64,000 nucleotides of DNA from Streptomyces sp. CG1 (GTDB lineage: Bacteria > Actinomycetota > Actinomycetes > Streptomycetales > Streptomycetaceae). Positions within the stretch are counted from its first letter, which is position 1, and each line of letters begins with the position of its first letter. Below the pieces are notes generated by a model. That model ran no database searches and was not told where the DNA came from. It worked only from the letters and a program-made list of their open reading frames with translations. Location: contig NZ_CP163518.1 of assembly GCF_041080625.1 (NCBI RefSeq), positions 5,456,001 to 5,520,000 on the forward strand. The letters are read 5' to 3'. This document shows, piece by piece, positions 9,006 through 17,600 of the stretch. The position numbers were made by a program, and so were the translations under genes.

Positions 9006-9541
9006 GCGAGTTCCTCTTCCCTGACAACACGGTTCTGTGTAACTTCGCCGCTGTCGACCGTCTCGATATCTTGCGTGCGGCCTTAGACGGCCGGGGTAGA
9101 TGGACGGCCGCCGTCGCCAACGAGGCCCAGAACTCGGCGAGATGGATCCCTGCTTTGAGCAGCCTCGAACGGCACGGGTGGCTGGGAGAGGCCATCCGGA
9201 TCACGACTGCAGAGGACATCGAGAAGATCTTCGATGAACGGAGCGCCGTGTTCGGTGGCACTCCTGAGAGGCTCCTCCAGCACCTTGGTGAGGCCGAAAC
9301 GCTCTACATCATCAAGAACTGGGACGATTTCTCTGGCTCCTGGTGGATCTCGGACGACCGGGAGTCCCTGCGCTATGCCCAGCGACAGGGCATCACGACT
9401 GCGGAGACAGTAGACATGGTCCGTCTTGCGGTGGGCGACGGGCACATCGCAGCCCAGGACGGCTTCGACCTGATGAAGCAGATGTGGGATGTGAATCGTC
9501 GCCCACGGCTGCCTGACTCCGTCACGGATCTGAAGCCGTAA
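9002..9541 (+). CDS. PIN-like domain protein, putative ribonuclease toxin
   Basis: A 179-residue protein with features of a PIN-fold nuclease: an early acidic residue in FPDNTVLCNFA (Asp8), a glutamate in AVANEAQN near residue 40, GEAETL near 97, and an aspartate pair in WISDDRESLRYAQRQGI near 120. These positions fit the four-acidic-residue PIN active site, but assignment from sequence alone is moderate. It is translationally coupled to the HTH-ImmA/IrrE gene upstream. A likely role is RNA cleavage when released by its partner (inference). Codon 28 is TTA (9083-9085), rare in Streptomyces and read only by the bldA tRNA, so expression may be limited to late growth or development. Confidence 0.65.
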   Translation: MSEFLFPDNTVLCNFAAVDRLDILRAALDGRGRWTAAVANEAQNSARWIPALSSLERHGWLGEAIRITTAEDIEKIFDERSAVFGGTPERLLQHLGEAETLYIIKNWDDFSGSWWISDDRESLRYAQRQGITTAETVDMVRLAVGDGHIAAQDGFDLMKQMWDVNRRPRLPDSVTDLKP

Positions 9542-9581
9542 CGATGTTCGTGCCGAAGTCCGTACTCATGGGGGGCGTTCT

Positions 9582-10037
9582 GTGGAAGCTGAGTTGACAG
9601 CCCTGGCAGTTTCCGGGGCCACGACACTTGTCGGGCTGATGGTTTCGGAAACCTGGACACAGACGAGGGATCGAGTCGCTCGATTCTTTGCACGTGGCGG
9701 GGACCAGGGCTCTGCTGTGGAGGAACTGGGCCGGTCTCAACAGGAGCTCATGGCGGCTCGTGCTGCCCAGGACGAACTCGCTGGAGCGGACATCGAGGCC
9801 GAATGGCGGATACGACTGCGTCGTGTTCTGCAGGCCGACCCCCAAGCTGCCGAAGAACTTCGGTGTTTGCTAGCCGAGTTGGAACCGAACATCGATGACA
9901 ACCACGGTGCTTCCGTGCACAACAGCATCAGCGGGGGCGTGCAGAACGGCCCGGTCGTCCAAGGGCAGAACTTCTCCGGCCTGACCTTCGGCGTCCCGGG
10001 ACGAGCTTCGCCCGAGCAGGGAGCCGGAGGACAGTGA
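9582..10037 (+). CDS. Small helical protein with C-terminal Q-G (amyloid/RHIM-like) motif; putative NLR-linked effector
   Basis: A 151-residue protein. Residues about 3-24 form a hydrophobic/amphipathic helix (ALAVSGATTLVGLMVSETW). Residues 45-105 are strongly helical and charged, with EAEWRIRLRRVLQADPQAAE. The C-terminus (112-137) has a motif containing NSISGGVQNGPVVQGQNFSG. Many actinobacterial proteins of this build end in such a motif and sit beside STAND/NLR genes (recollection). The same motif type occurs at the N-terminus of the STAND protein at 11028-13427. I infer an effector that is recruited by amyloid-like templating and may act on membranes through its N-terminal helix, as proposed for Bell/HeLo-like domains. 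The GTG start is only weakly supported. No enzymatic motif is visible. Confidence 0.6.
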   Translation: MEAELTALAVSGATTLVGLMVSETWTQTRDRVARFFARGGDQGSAVEELGRSQQELMAARAAQDELAGADIEAEWRIRLRRVLQADPQAAEELRCLLAELEPNIDDNHGASVHNSISGGVQNGPVVQGQNFSGLTFGVPGRASPEQGAGGQ

Positions 10038-10169
10038 GGAGCGAGAGTCCTGAGGGATTGCCTCAAGGTCTACAAGCCAGAAACGAGCTGTCCGGGAGGA
10101 GCGGATCGCCGGGGGCGAAAGGCCGAATGGCAGCTCGCAAGGGGTACGCGTCCCACTAGGCTCTTGCTC

Positions 10170-11027
10170 ATGGCGGACGGCATGCGTATCGGCTTGATCT
10201 CCTTCGGCACGGCAGAGTTCGCCGCTCTGCACGAAACGTGCGCCGCAGCGGGCCATGACCCGGTCGTCTACGCGTTCTCCCGTTCTATGCGCCCCCGCAA
10301 GCCCACGGACGAGAGTGCGGCACGCGTTGCAGGCGAGATCACCGCAGCGCTGCCGGCGGGCGTCGACCTGCTGCTGCCGGGCAGTTCCGAAGGGCTGGGT
10401 GCCTCGTTAGACGGATACGGTCTTGACCTGCTCGTCTGCTATGGATTCTCGTGGCGGCTGCCACGATCCGTGCTGCAGATCCCGCGCCACGGCGTGCTCA
10501 ACATTCACTCCTCGCTGCTGCCCAAATACCGCGGCCCGGCCCCAGTGCTCTGGGCGATCCGCAATGGCGACCCGGACCTGGGCGTGACAGTTCACCGTAT
10601 GGACGAGGAATTCGACACCGGCCCGGTGCTGACCCAGCAAGGCGGCGTTCCGCTGCCGGACGATGTGACTCCCCGGAGCCTGTGGACTGACCTGTCCCCG
10701 GTGCTGCGCGAACAGCTGAGCATTGCCCTGGACCGGGTGCGAGACCCATCGGCAGGCGAACCGCAGTCCGCCGACGGCATCAGTTATGCGGGGTTGCTGG
10801 AACCGGAGTTCTTCGCAGTCGACACCAAAATGACCGCGCGCCAGGTCCACAACCAGGTGCGGACGTTCCATTTCATGGGCCCGAACCTCGGCCCTACGGC
10901 AACGGTCAACGGCCGTCGGTTGAAGGTCCTGCGGACCAGCCTCACCCCAGTCAACGGAATCCGTCTGGACTGCGCCGACGCGCCCGTATGGATTACGGCT
11001 TCGGAGCCCGTAGTGGCTGACGATTAG
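10170..11027 (+). CDS. Formyltransferase-family protein (Fmt-like), accessory
   Basis: A 285-residue homologue of folate-dependent formyltransferases such as methionyl-tRNA formyltransferase. The catalytic set is present: Asn and His in NIHSSLLPKYRGPAP and the Asp in EEFDTGPVL. A short C-terminal segment with TMTARQVHNQVR-like character (KMTARQVHNQVRTF) resembles the start of the Fmt C-terminal domain. It is shorter than housekeeping Fmt (about 310 residues), lies in a defence island without def or priA, and has a TTA codon at 10407-10409; it is therefore probably not the essential fmt and may formylate an amino-sugar or small molecule. I chose ATG at 10170; ATG 10182 is possible. A TAGGCT at 10157-10162 could be the -10 element. 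It abuts the convergent STAND gene with no spacer. Confidence 0.75.
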   Translation: MADGMRIGLISFGTAEFAALHETCAAAGHDPVVYAFSRSMRPRKPTDESAARVAGEITAALPAGVDLLLPGSSEGLGASLDGYGLDLLVCYGFSWRLPRSVLQIPRHGVLNIHSSLLPKYRGPAPVLWAIRNGDPDLGVTVHRMDEEFDTGPVLTQQGGVPLPDDVTPRSLWTDLSPVLREQLSIALDRVRDPSAGEPQSADGISYAGLLEPEFFAVDTKMTARQVHNQVRTFHFMGPNLGPTATVNGRRLKVLRTSLTPVNGIRLDCADAPVWITASEPVVADD

Positions 11028-13427
11028 CTATCTGCCGTCATCACCCAGGCACTGTGCCACCTTCTCTGTGAGGGCGATAGCTCTGGGATCGTCGAACGAA
11101 TCGAGCAGGTGGAGCGCTTTCTCTCGGGCGGCGCGTGCCGATTCGTGATCGCCCAGGGACGTCAGCGCATCGGCCAGATGCGCCTGGGCGCGGGCGAGTT
11201 GCCAGTGGGAGTCGAGCTGGTGGTAGGTACGGGCGGCGCGTCGGTGCAGCTCTGCTGCCTCCTCGAAGCGTCCGAGCGACTGGCATGCCTCGCCCGCTCC
11301 GTCCAGTGCGGCAGCCTCCCGGGACGCATCACCGAGCTTCTGCTGAACGGCAGCGGACTTCTGGAACAGGCGGAGGGATTCTTCAGGATTCCCGAGTGCT
11401 CGCTCGACTCGTGCCGCTTCGGTCCCCCAATGCCCCTGCCACACCCGGTTGTTCTCGTCATCAGCGATCGACAAGGCATTGCGGATCGAGCGGGCAGCAG
11501 CTTCGGGCTCGCCTGATGTGCGCTGTGCCCAGCTCAGCAGGCACAGAGCATTGCCCTCGCAAGCGCGGTCACCGAGTTGGCGGAAGTCGTCCAGCACCTG
11601 CTCGATGAGGGCCCAGGCCTCCTCGCCCTGGCCGAGTTCGCACAGCGTCTCCGCGAGGTTGCTCCGCACCAATGCCGTCCATCGGCGGTCGCCCAGTTCA
11701 CGGAAAATCTCCGCGCCGTCCGTGAAGTGCGCCCTGGCCTCGTCGAGTCGTCGCCGACGCAGTCCGAGCAGGCCGAGTGCGTTGATGGACACCGCCATGC
11801 CACGGCGGTCGCCGATATGCCGGCGAAGGGCCAGCGAGGCGCGGTGATGCTCCTCCGCCTCATCGAGTCGCAATGCCTGGAAAGCAGCCTTGCCCAAAGA
11901 TTCGAGCGCCTCCGCCTCACCGTGCTGCTCTCCGGTGCGTGCTGCGGCCTCGACGCCGATGCGAGCAGTTGCCTCCCAGTCGTCGAAGGCGTTCTGGTGC
12001 ATGTAGACGGCCCGCAGCACCACGGCCAATCGCCATGCGATCTCAGGGAATCCGGCATCAGCGGCGGCGCGAGTGGCGGTGACGAGGTTGGCGCTTTCCA
12101 CGCGGTACCAGTCGAACGCTGACTGGTAGTTCTCGAAGTGGAGGGCCGTGGCGGGTGCGGGGATCCGGTCGTCCAGGTCGTAGCGGTCGAACGGCGCCAT
12201 GGCGCACTGTGCCGCGTACGCGGTGTGGAGGTACCAGGCGAGACAGCGCCCGAGGATCTCTGTTCGCTCCGTCTCGCTCTCCTCCCGCCGGACCTGCTCC
12301 GCCGCATAGGCCCGCAGCAGGTCATGGAACTCGTAGCGAGCGGCGGGGCGTCGCTCCAGCAGATGGGCTCGCACCAATGTGTCCAACAGGCCCCGTACAT
12401 GGGCCGGATCGCTTCCAGCGAGGCTCACAGCGGCGGGTAGGCCGAACTCGTTGCCAGGGTGCAGGCCGAGCCGTCGGAACAGCTGGGCCGCGGGGTCGGA
12501 CAGCGCTCGGTAAGACCACTCGAAAACGCTGCGCATTGCGTCGGACCCCTCCTCGGCCTCGGCTGTTAAAACGCTCCACCGGGCCGATTCGTCGCGCAGG
12601 TCGTCGATCAGCTCGCCGAGCGGCATGGATGGCCAGCCTGCCGCGCGTTCGGCGGCGATACGCAGTGCCAGAGGCAGTCCTGCGCACAGTCGGGCCAACG
12701 CCGCCAAGTCTCCCCGAGGGTCGCTGGTCCGGTAATCGGCGGTGGCGGCACGCAGCAGTTCCACGGCGTCCGCCGTGGGGAACGTTGTGACGTCCAGGCG
12801 CAGTGCGCCCTCCTGGCGGACCAGGCCGGACAGGTCATCCCGGCTGGTCACCACAACGAGACAACCGGAGGTGGCGGGCAGCAGCGGGCGGACCTGCGAG
12901 CTGTCCGCGGCATTGTCGAGTACGAGCAGCACGCGGCGCTCGGCGAGCAGCGACCGGAACATCGTCTCCCGGCGCTCCGGTTCGGCCGGCACATGCGTGG
13001 CGGGGACGCCGAGGTCCTCGAGAAAGCGGCCCAGTACTTCCTGCGGTGTAACAGGGGAGCCCGCAGTGTAGCCCCGCAGATTGGCGTAGAGCTCACCACC
13101 CGGGAAATGCGACCGGATGCTGTGCGCCCAGTGCAGTGCCAGTGAGGTCTTGCCGACCCCGGCAGTCCCGGTGATAGCCGCTACGCGCACCACATTCGGC
13201 TCGTCATGCCGGTCCGCCACAAGACTGCTGAGGCGGGCTCGTTCCTCGGACCTGTTGACGAAGTGGCGTACGGAGCTCCGTAACTGATGCGGCACGATGA
13301 CAGGCGCAGGCAACGGCACCTGGTGATGAAAATGCACCCCGCCGCTGACCTCGCCAGCCTGCACGACTGTGTGTGCCGAAGCCGAGCCGTCGAACCGGTT
13401 GACGTGTCCCGGGATGTCGTCTCTCAT
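11028..13427 (-). CDS. STAND/NLR-like NB-ARC ATPase with TPR repeats and N-terminal Q-G motif
   Basis: A 799-residue signalling ATPase. Residues about 8-33 hold a short glycine-rich motif containing HTVVQAGEVSGGVHFHH. An NB-ARC domain follows, with P-loop GTAGVGKT at 87-94, Walker B VLLVLDNAADSS, sensor-like VVVTSRDD and GLPLAL. A winged-helix part follows, then many tetratricopeptide repeats from about 410 to the end. It lacks the OmpR-like DNA-binding domain of AfsR/SARP regulators, so a sensor role is likelier than a transcription factor. TPRs probably bind the trigger, and the N-terminal motif would contact an effector such as the product of 9582-10037. Its start overlaps the DUF6879 stop (ATGA), so it is the third gene of an operon. 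A TTA codon lies at 12567-12569. Confidence 0.85.
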   Translation of the reverse strand: MRDDIPGHVNRFDGSASAHTVVQAGEVSGGVHFHHQVPLPAPVIVPHQLRSSVRHFVNRSEERARLSSLVADRHDEPNVVRVAAITGTAGVGKTSLALHWAHSIRSHFPGGELYANLRGYTAGSPVTPQEVLGRFLEDLGVPATHVPAEPERRETMFRSLLAERRVLLVLDNAADSSQVRPLLPATSGCLVVVTSRDDLSGLVRQEGALRLDVTTFPTADAVELLRAATADYRTSDPRGDLAALARLCAGLPLALRIAAERAAGWPSMPLGELIDDLRDESARWSVLTAEAEEGSDAMRSVFEWSYRALSDPAAQLFRRLGLHPGNEFGLPAAVSLAGSDPAHVRGLLDTLVRAHLLERRPAARYEFHDLLRAYAAEQVRREESETERTEILGRCLAWYLHTAYAAQCAMAPFDRYDLDDRIPAPATALHFENYQSAFDWYRVESANLVTATRAAADAGFPEIAWRLAVVLRAVYMHQNAFDDWEATARIGVEAAARTGEQHGEAEALESLGKAAFQALRLDEAEEHHRASLALRRHIGDRRGMAVSINALGLLGLRRRRLDEARAHFTDGAEIFRELGDRRWTALVRSNLAETLCELGQGEEAWALIEQVLDDFRQLGDRACEGNALCLLSWAQRTSGEPEAAARSIRNALSIADDENNRVWQGHWGTEAARVERALGNPEESLRLFQKSAAVQQKLGDASREAAALDGAGEACQSLGRFEEAAELHRRAARTYHQLDSHWQLARAQAHLADALTSLGDHESARAAREKALHLLDSFDDPRAIALTEKVAQCLGDDGR

Positions 13428-14008
13428 CTCCGCGCTTGTCGCTGCGGGGGCGGAAGGGGCGCCACATGTCCGTCAAACCAGTGCGCCAAGGGTTCACCGG
13501 CGTTGTAGACGCTCACGATGAGCTCCCGGCAACGCAGGACGAGTTGGCGGTCGACAAACTTCCGCGCAGCTACCAGGATGCCCCGTTCGTCGTAGAGCGC
13601 CTGATACATCACTTGGTCTCCGAGAGTGGAGATCTCCGGCAGAGGGCCGTCTTGCTCGTACTGGGCCACGCGGTCTGCGTCGGTGACATGGATAGGGCCC
13701 CCGCACTGGTCCCGGATACGCAGCGCGTGGAGCTCCCACTGCATGTAGTTGCTGAGCGGTTCCTCGACCACGCGGGCCCGCCGGGCCACGAAGCCGTTCT
13801 GCTCGACTTTGCGGTGGTACTCCGTCATGTCCGCGCGGCCCGCTTCCAGCAAGCGCAGGGACTCATCCCAGTCGCCACGCCAGAATGCCTCCCAGCTGTC
13901 GTAGCCGGGTTCCTGGAACGTCTGCTGCCGTTCAAGCTTCCAGAATCCGAGATCGCCGCAGTGCCAGAAGTACTTCTCGAAGTCGGCGTAGTAGTCCTTG
14001 AGCGCCAT
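13424..14008 (-). CDS. DUF6879 family protein
   Basis: A 194-residue protein of the actinobacterial DUF6879 family, recognised from FWHCGDLGFWKLERQQTFQEPG near the N-terminus, WRGDWDESLRLLE, and the VVEEPLSNYMQWEL and ADRVAQYE segments. Its function is unknown; such genes commonly accompany XRE/DUF397 or STAND genes in Streptomyces (recollection). I chose the ATG at 14008 (MALKDYY) because GGGAG lies about 6 nt upstream; an ATG at 14044 would overlap the preceding gene. It is the second of three minus-strand genes and overlaps the STAND gene start by 4 bp, suggesting it works with that protein, perhaps as adaptor or regulator (inference). Confidence 0.8.
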   Translation of the reverse strand: MALKDYYADFEKYFWHCGDLGFWKLERQQTFQEPGYDSWEAFWRGDWDESLRLLEAGRADMTEYHRKVEQNGFVARRARVVEEPLSNYMQWELHALRIRDQCGGPIHVTDADRVAQYEQDGPLPEISTLGDQVMYQALYDERGILVAARKFVDRQLVLRCRELIVSVYNAGEPLAHWFDGHVAPLPPPQRQARR

Positions 14009-14036
14009 GCGCTCTCCCACCGCACCATGCAGCGGA

Positions 14037-14303
14037 CTACGCATCCGGGATGTCCGCCTTGGCCGCGAGGATCGTCGCCCGGGGGATGATGACCAGCCGC
14101 TCTCCGGGGTCGACTCGTACGTCGTCCGGAAGCCGCCCCTCGTAGGAAGCGGTCAGGTCCGCACCGATGACCGCGACATCTCCGTTGTCCAGCTCCCACA
14201 TGTCAGGACAGCCGGTGTTCCCGGAAGTCTGCCCCAGCTCAAGAGACGACTTGCCCAGCCGCCGTGCGAAGGACGCTTCGGGATCGGCTTCCCACTTTGC
14301 CAT
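14037..14303 (-). CDS. Small conserved hypothetical protein preceding DUF6879
   Basis: An 88-residue protein from the ATG at 14303 (MAKWEADPE), preceded by a good GGAGGAG ribosome-binding site. A longer frame starts at 14363 but lacks such a site. The product contains LGKSSLELGQTSGNTGCPDMW, a DNGDVAVIGADLT segment and a final VIIPRATILAAKADIPDA. I recall similar small proteins directly upstream of DUF6879 genes in Streptomyces, but no function is known. It is the first gene of the operon ending in the STAND ATPase, with 28 bp between its stop and the DUF6879 start. No membrane segment or catalytic motif is visible. Confidence 0.72.
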   Translation of the reverse strand: MAKWEADPEASFARRLGKSSLELGQTSGNTGCPDMWELDNGDVAVIGADLTASYEGRLPDDVRVDPGERLVIIPRATILAAKADIPDA

Positions 14304-14451
14304 GTCTCCTCCAGGTGCCAGCATCTGATGAAGGCTCAGCTCAGAGCGTGACGACATTATCACCTAGAGTGTTTGTTCGACTTCAGGATTCCCGCTCCTT
14401 CGTGGCGGCAGGCCTGCAATGCCCTACCCACTGACGCGGTGGAGTAGTCAC

Positions 14452-14589
14452 TCAGGACGCAGACAGCGGTGATTCAGAGTCTGCCACCACCCGCCGAGCG
14501 GAACGATGGCCTGGAGGCTGGCACGCCCAGGCGTTGTCCAGCCACACGCGTACCTGGTCCAGGTCATGCCATACCAGGTCGCCGGCCAT
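14452..14589 (-). CDS. Possible 45-residue ORF downstream of the helicase gene
   Basis: A short minus-strand frame from ATG 14589 to TGA 14452 encodes MAGDLVWHDLDQVRVWLDNA followed by a serine-rich end. The amino-acid composition looks protein-like, and it follows the helicase stop by about 45 bp on the same strand. The frame is open a little further up, to a TAA before a TTG at about 14614. No homologue is recognised. It could be a remnant or a chance frame. The rest of the 330-bp gap between 14304 and 14633 shows nothing recognisable. Confidence 0.25.
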   Translation of the reverse strand: MAGDLVWHDLDQVRVWLDNAWACQPPGHRSARRVVADSESPLSAS

Positions 14590-14633
14590 GCCTCGGCCGC
14601 GTAGCCAGCCCGGCAACGGTAGCGATTACCCGA

Positions 14634-17600
14634 CTATGAACTTGGACGCCGCGGTGCTGTCTTCTTGGCGACACGTCGTGCCGGACCCGGCCCAGCGCCC
14701 GCCGGGGGCGGCAGTACAGCCGACGTGAGCCCCAGGATCTCAGAGGCCAACTCCAACCAGGCCTGTGCGTCTGCGCCGTTGAGGTCGTCCGTCCACATGA
14801 GCGAACCGTTCGGTCCGCCGCCCTGGGCGTGCGGAAGGATGCCGCTTTCTGCGTACCAGGCCTTCTTCAGCTCCCATTTCCGCGCGTAGTCGGGTAGGTC
14901 GAGCATGCCCGCATGCTCCCAGTAGACCGTCCGGCCATCATCGGCTGAGATGGTGAAGTCGGGCAGGACGATGCGTCCGTCGGTGCCGGTGAACGGCTGC
15001 TCGTACTGCCAGCGGCCAGGCACGAGTCGGTCGAGGATCCCGGCGATGATGACCTCGTTCTTCGACGCCATCGCGATGCCGTTCGCCGACACGTGCATGA
15101 GTTTCCGGTCGAAGCGGTGCGCGGTGCCCTGGACGTCGAGCGCGATCGGGTGGGGTGCTTCGAACAGATCGGTCAAGCGTCGGGCCGTCTCCGAGCGCCA
15201 GGGCTGCGCGAGGTCACGCAGGTCGGAGAGTGTGCCGTCGTGGAGGATAACGACCTTGTCCTTCTGCCGGGTGAGGGCGGTGTACATCAGTTCACGGGAG
15301 ACATTTGCCCGGGCGGGGAGGACGAGAAAGGTCGTGCCGAACTCCGATCCCTGCGACTTGTGGACCGTGACCGCCCACGCGAGTTCCAGCAATGCGTCGT
15401 CGGAATCAGTCGGCCAGTACGAGTACTGGAATCCGGGTTGGGAGGAGAACTCGACGTGGAGACGGAGCTGGGACTTGGATGCCTTCTTGCTCGGCGTGAC
15501 GATTCCGATCGCGACGCCAATCTCGCCGTTCGCGACGTAGTTCATCGCGTCCTGTTTGGGCCATGCGCTGAGTCGCTTGTTGGTGGTCTGCATGACCTTG
15601 TCGCCGCGAACGATCAGCTCGGGGCCGATCGGCTTCGGGATGTTGCCGCGCCAAGTATCGCGCTGAGCCCAGGAGGTGTCGCTCGACCGGTACGTGCGCT
15701 TGATGTGACGGTTGAGTTCGACGGTGCCGAACGCCCGCGAGCGGGTCGGGGAGAGAATCTGCCAGTCCTCGGCATGTTCGCCCGCGCCGATCTGCCAGTT
15801 GAGGTACTTGTCATTGATGACGCCGCCGTATGTGAGCGCAAAGGCTCGTGCCGGATCCGGGTCGCCGTCGAGAGCCAGGTTGTAGCTGAGTTCATCGGTC
15901 AGCGCATCGACGACAGACCTGTTGCCCCAGGGCACGTATTTCACGGTGGGCAAGTCAGGGTTGGTGGCCAGATCCGCCCAGATGGACTCGTCGCCGGCTC
16001 CCCGCGTGTTGTCGCCGAAACACGCTGCCAGTTCAAGGTCGTGTCGAATGCCGTGACTGCCGTCGGCAAGTTGACGCCGGGGTACCTGCAACTCGACGTA
16101 ACCTGGCGCCACCCGCACCCAGTCACTGAACTTATCCGGACGCAGCTTGTTCACCAGGTCGACGAAGGGGCGACCCGCACCGATCGGCGGGAGCTGCCGT
16201 GGGTCGCCGACCAGGATGAGTCGCTTGACCCCTGTGAAGGAATCGAGGGTGGCCGCGAGCATCTCCTCGGTGAGCATCGACGCTTCGTCGATGACAACCA
16301 AGGAATAGCTGTTACGCGGCTGCTGGTCCCCCCACACGAGATACCGGCCGGTCTCTCCGTCGTACCGGTGAGTGGCGCTCAGGTGCGAGGCCAAAGTCTT
16401 GGCGGGCAGCCTCACCTTGGTTTCCAACTGGACCTTCGCCTTGCCGGTGGGCGCAAGAAGGAGGACGCCACCTCCGGCTACGCCCGGGTACTCGACCAAG
16501 GCGCGTAGCAGTGTTGTCTTGCCGGTTCCCGCCGGCCCGATGAGTACCGAGAGTGGCGTGTCATGAAGGGCCGAGAGGCCAGCGGCCTTCTCTGTCCGGG
16601 CTCGCTCCTCCAGTTCGTCTAGCTCTCCCGTGACCTTCTGGTGCCGGTCGAGCGCGGTGTCCAAGACGCCTCTGGCGTCCGTAACTGGGCCGAGACTCTC
16701 TCGATCCTGCTGAGACCTGATCCAGTCCCGGATGACCGAAGAAGTCTCCTCGAACCGCGTGAGCTTGTATGCGGGAGTGCCGTCCGAGAGCGGCACACTT
16801 GCCAGAGGCGACCAATCAGTCCACTCGTTGATGCCGTGGTGGTCCAGATCGAGGCCGGTCAGGATGATCTTGGTCAGGAGAGGCGGTTGAGCTAGTGAAA
16901 CATCGTTCGCCAGCGTGATGGACTCGCCTTCCGGTACGACCGTGTCGCCCTGCCGGCCCTGCCGCTCAAGGACATCGGTCAGCAGTGCTTCGATCCGACG
17001 ACGGTCGAGGTGGCCCTCAAGCGCGACCTCGTCAGGCACCGGTGGCGTCCAGGTGACGTGGGATGGTGGGAACAGGGCGCGGTCGATGGTTGTGAACGGT
17101 ACGTGTTCTTTCATCCCGTATGTGCATGTCGAGGCGAAGTACGGGTTTTCCAGCAGTTCCTCGGCGGTCATCGCGACCTCGGTGTTGCCGTCCAGCAGCA
17201 TCTGCACCTGGGTCGGTGAGATGTCGAACCCGGCGAGCAGACGCAGCACAGCCCGGCGCTCGGGCGTCACCTTCTTCCAGATCCTGGCCTGGAGGGAGCC
17301 GATGTGCGGCTTTATTGCACTTGGCACGCTGGACGGGTTCGCCAGAACCGTCTCAAGGAAGTTCCACGGGTCGGTGCGGTCGCCTGCCTCCGCGATGACC
17401 GCTCTCGCCGCCACGTACGGCTGCTGGACACCGATCACCTTCAGGACACCTGGCAGGCCGGGGACGGGGCCGCGCATCTGCCAGAGCCGCTCGATCTGAC
17501 CCTGCAGCCACTTTCGACCAGTGTCAGGCAGCTCCAGCCCCAGTTCGCTCATGCCGTCGACGGCTGACTGCAGCGAGGTCAGCGCCTCGATGGCGGCATC

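Noticed and set aside
10170..11027. Housekeeping methionyl-tRNA formyltransferase
   Set aside because: It is short, has a TTA codon, lies in an accessory island and is not linked to def or rsmB; annotated only as a family member.
11028..13427. SARP/AfsR-type antibiotic regulator
   Set aside because: The NB-ARC and TPR parts are similar, but there is no N-terminal OmpR-like DNA-binding or BTAD domain; a short Q-G motif takes its place.
15093..16508. A 471-codon plus-strand frame
   Set aside because: It is antisense to the helicase core, where motifs are clear; it has no recognisable domain.
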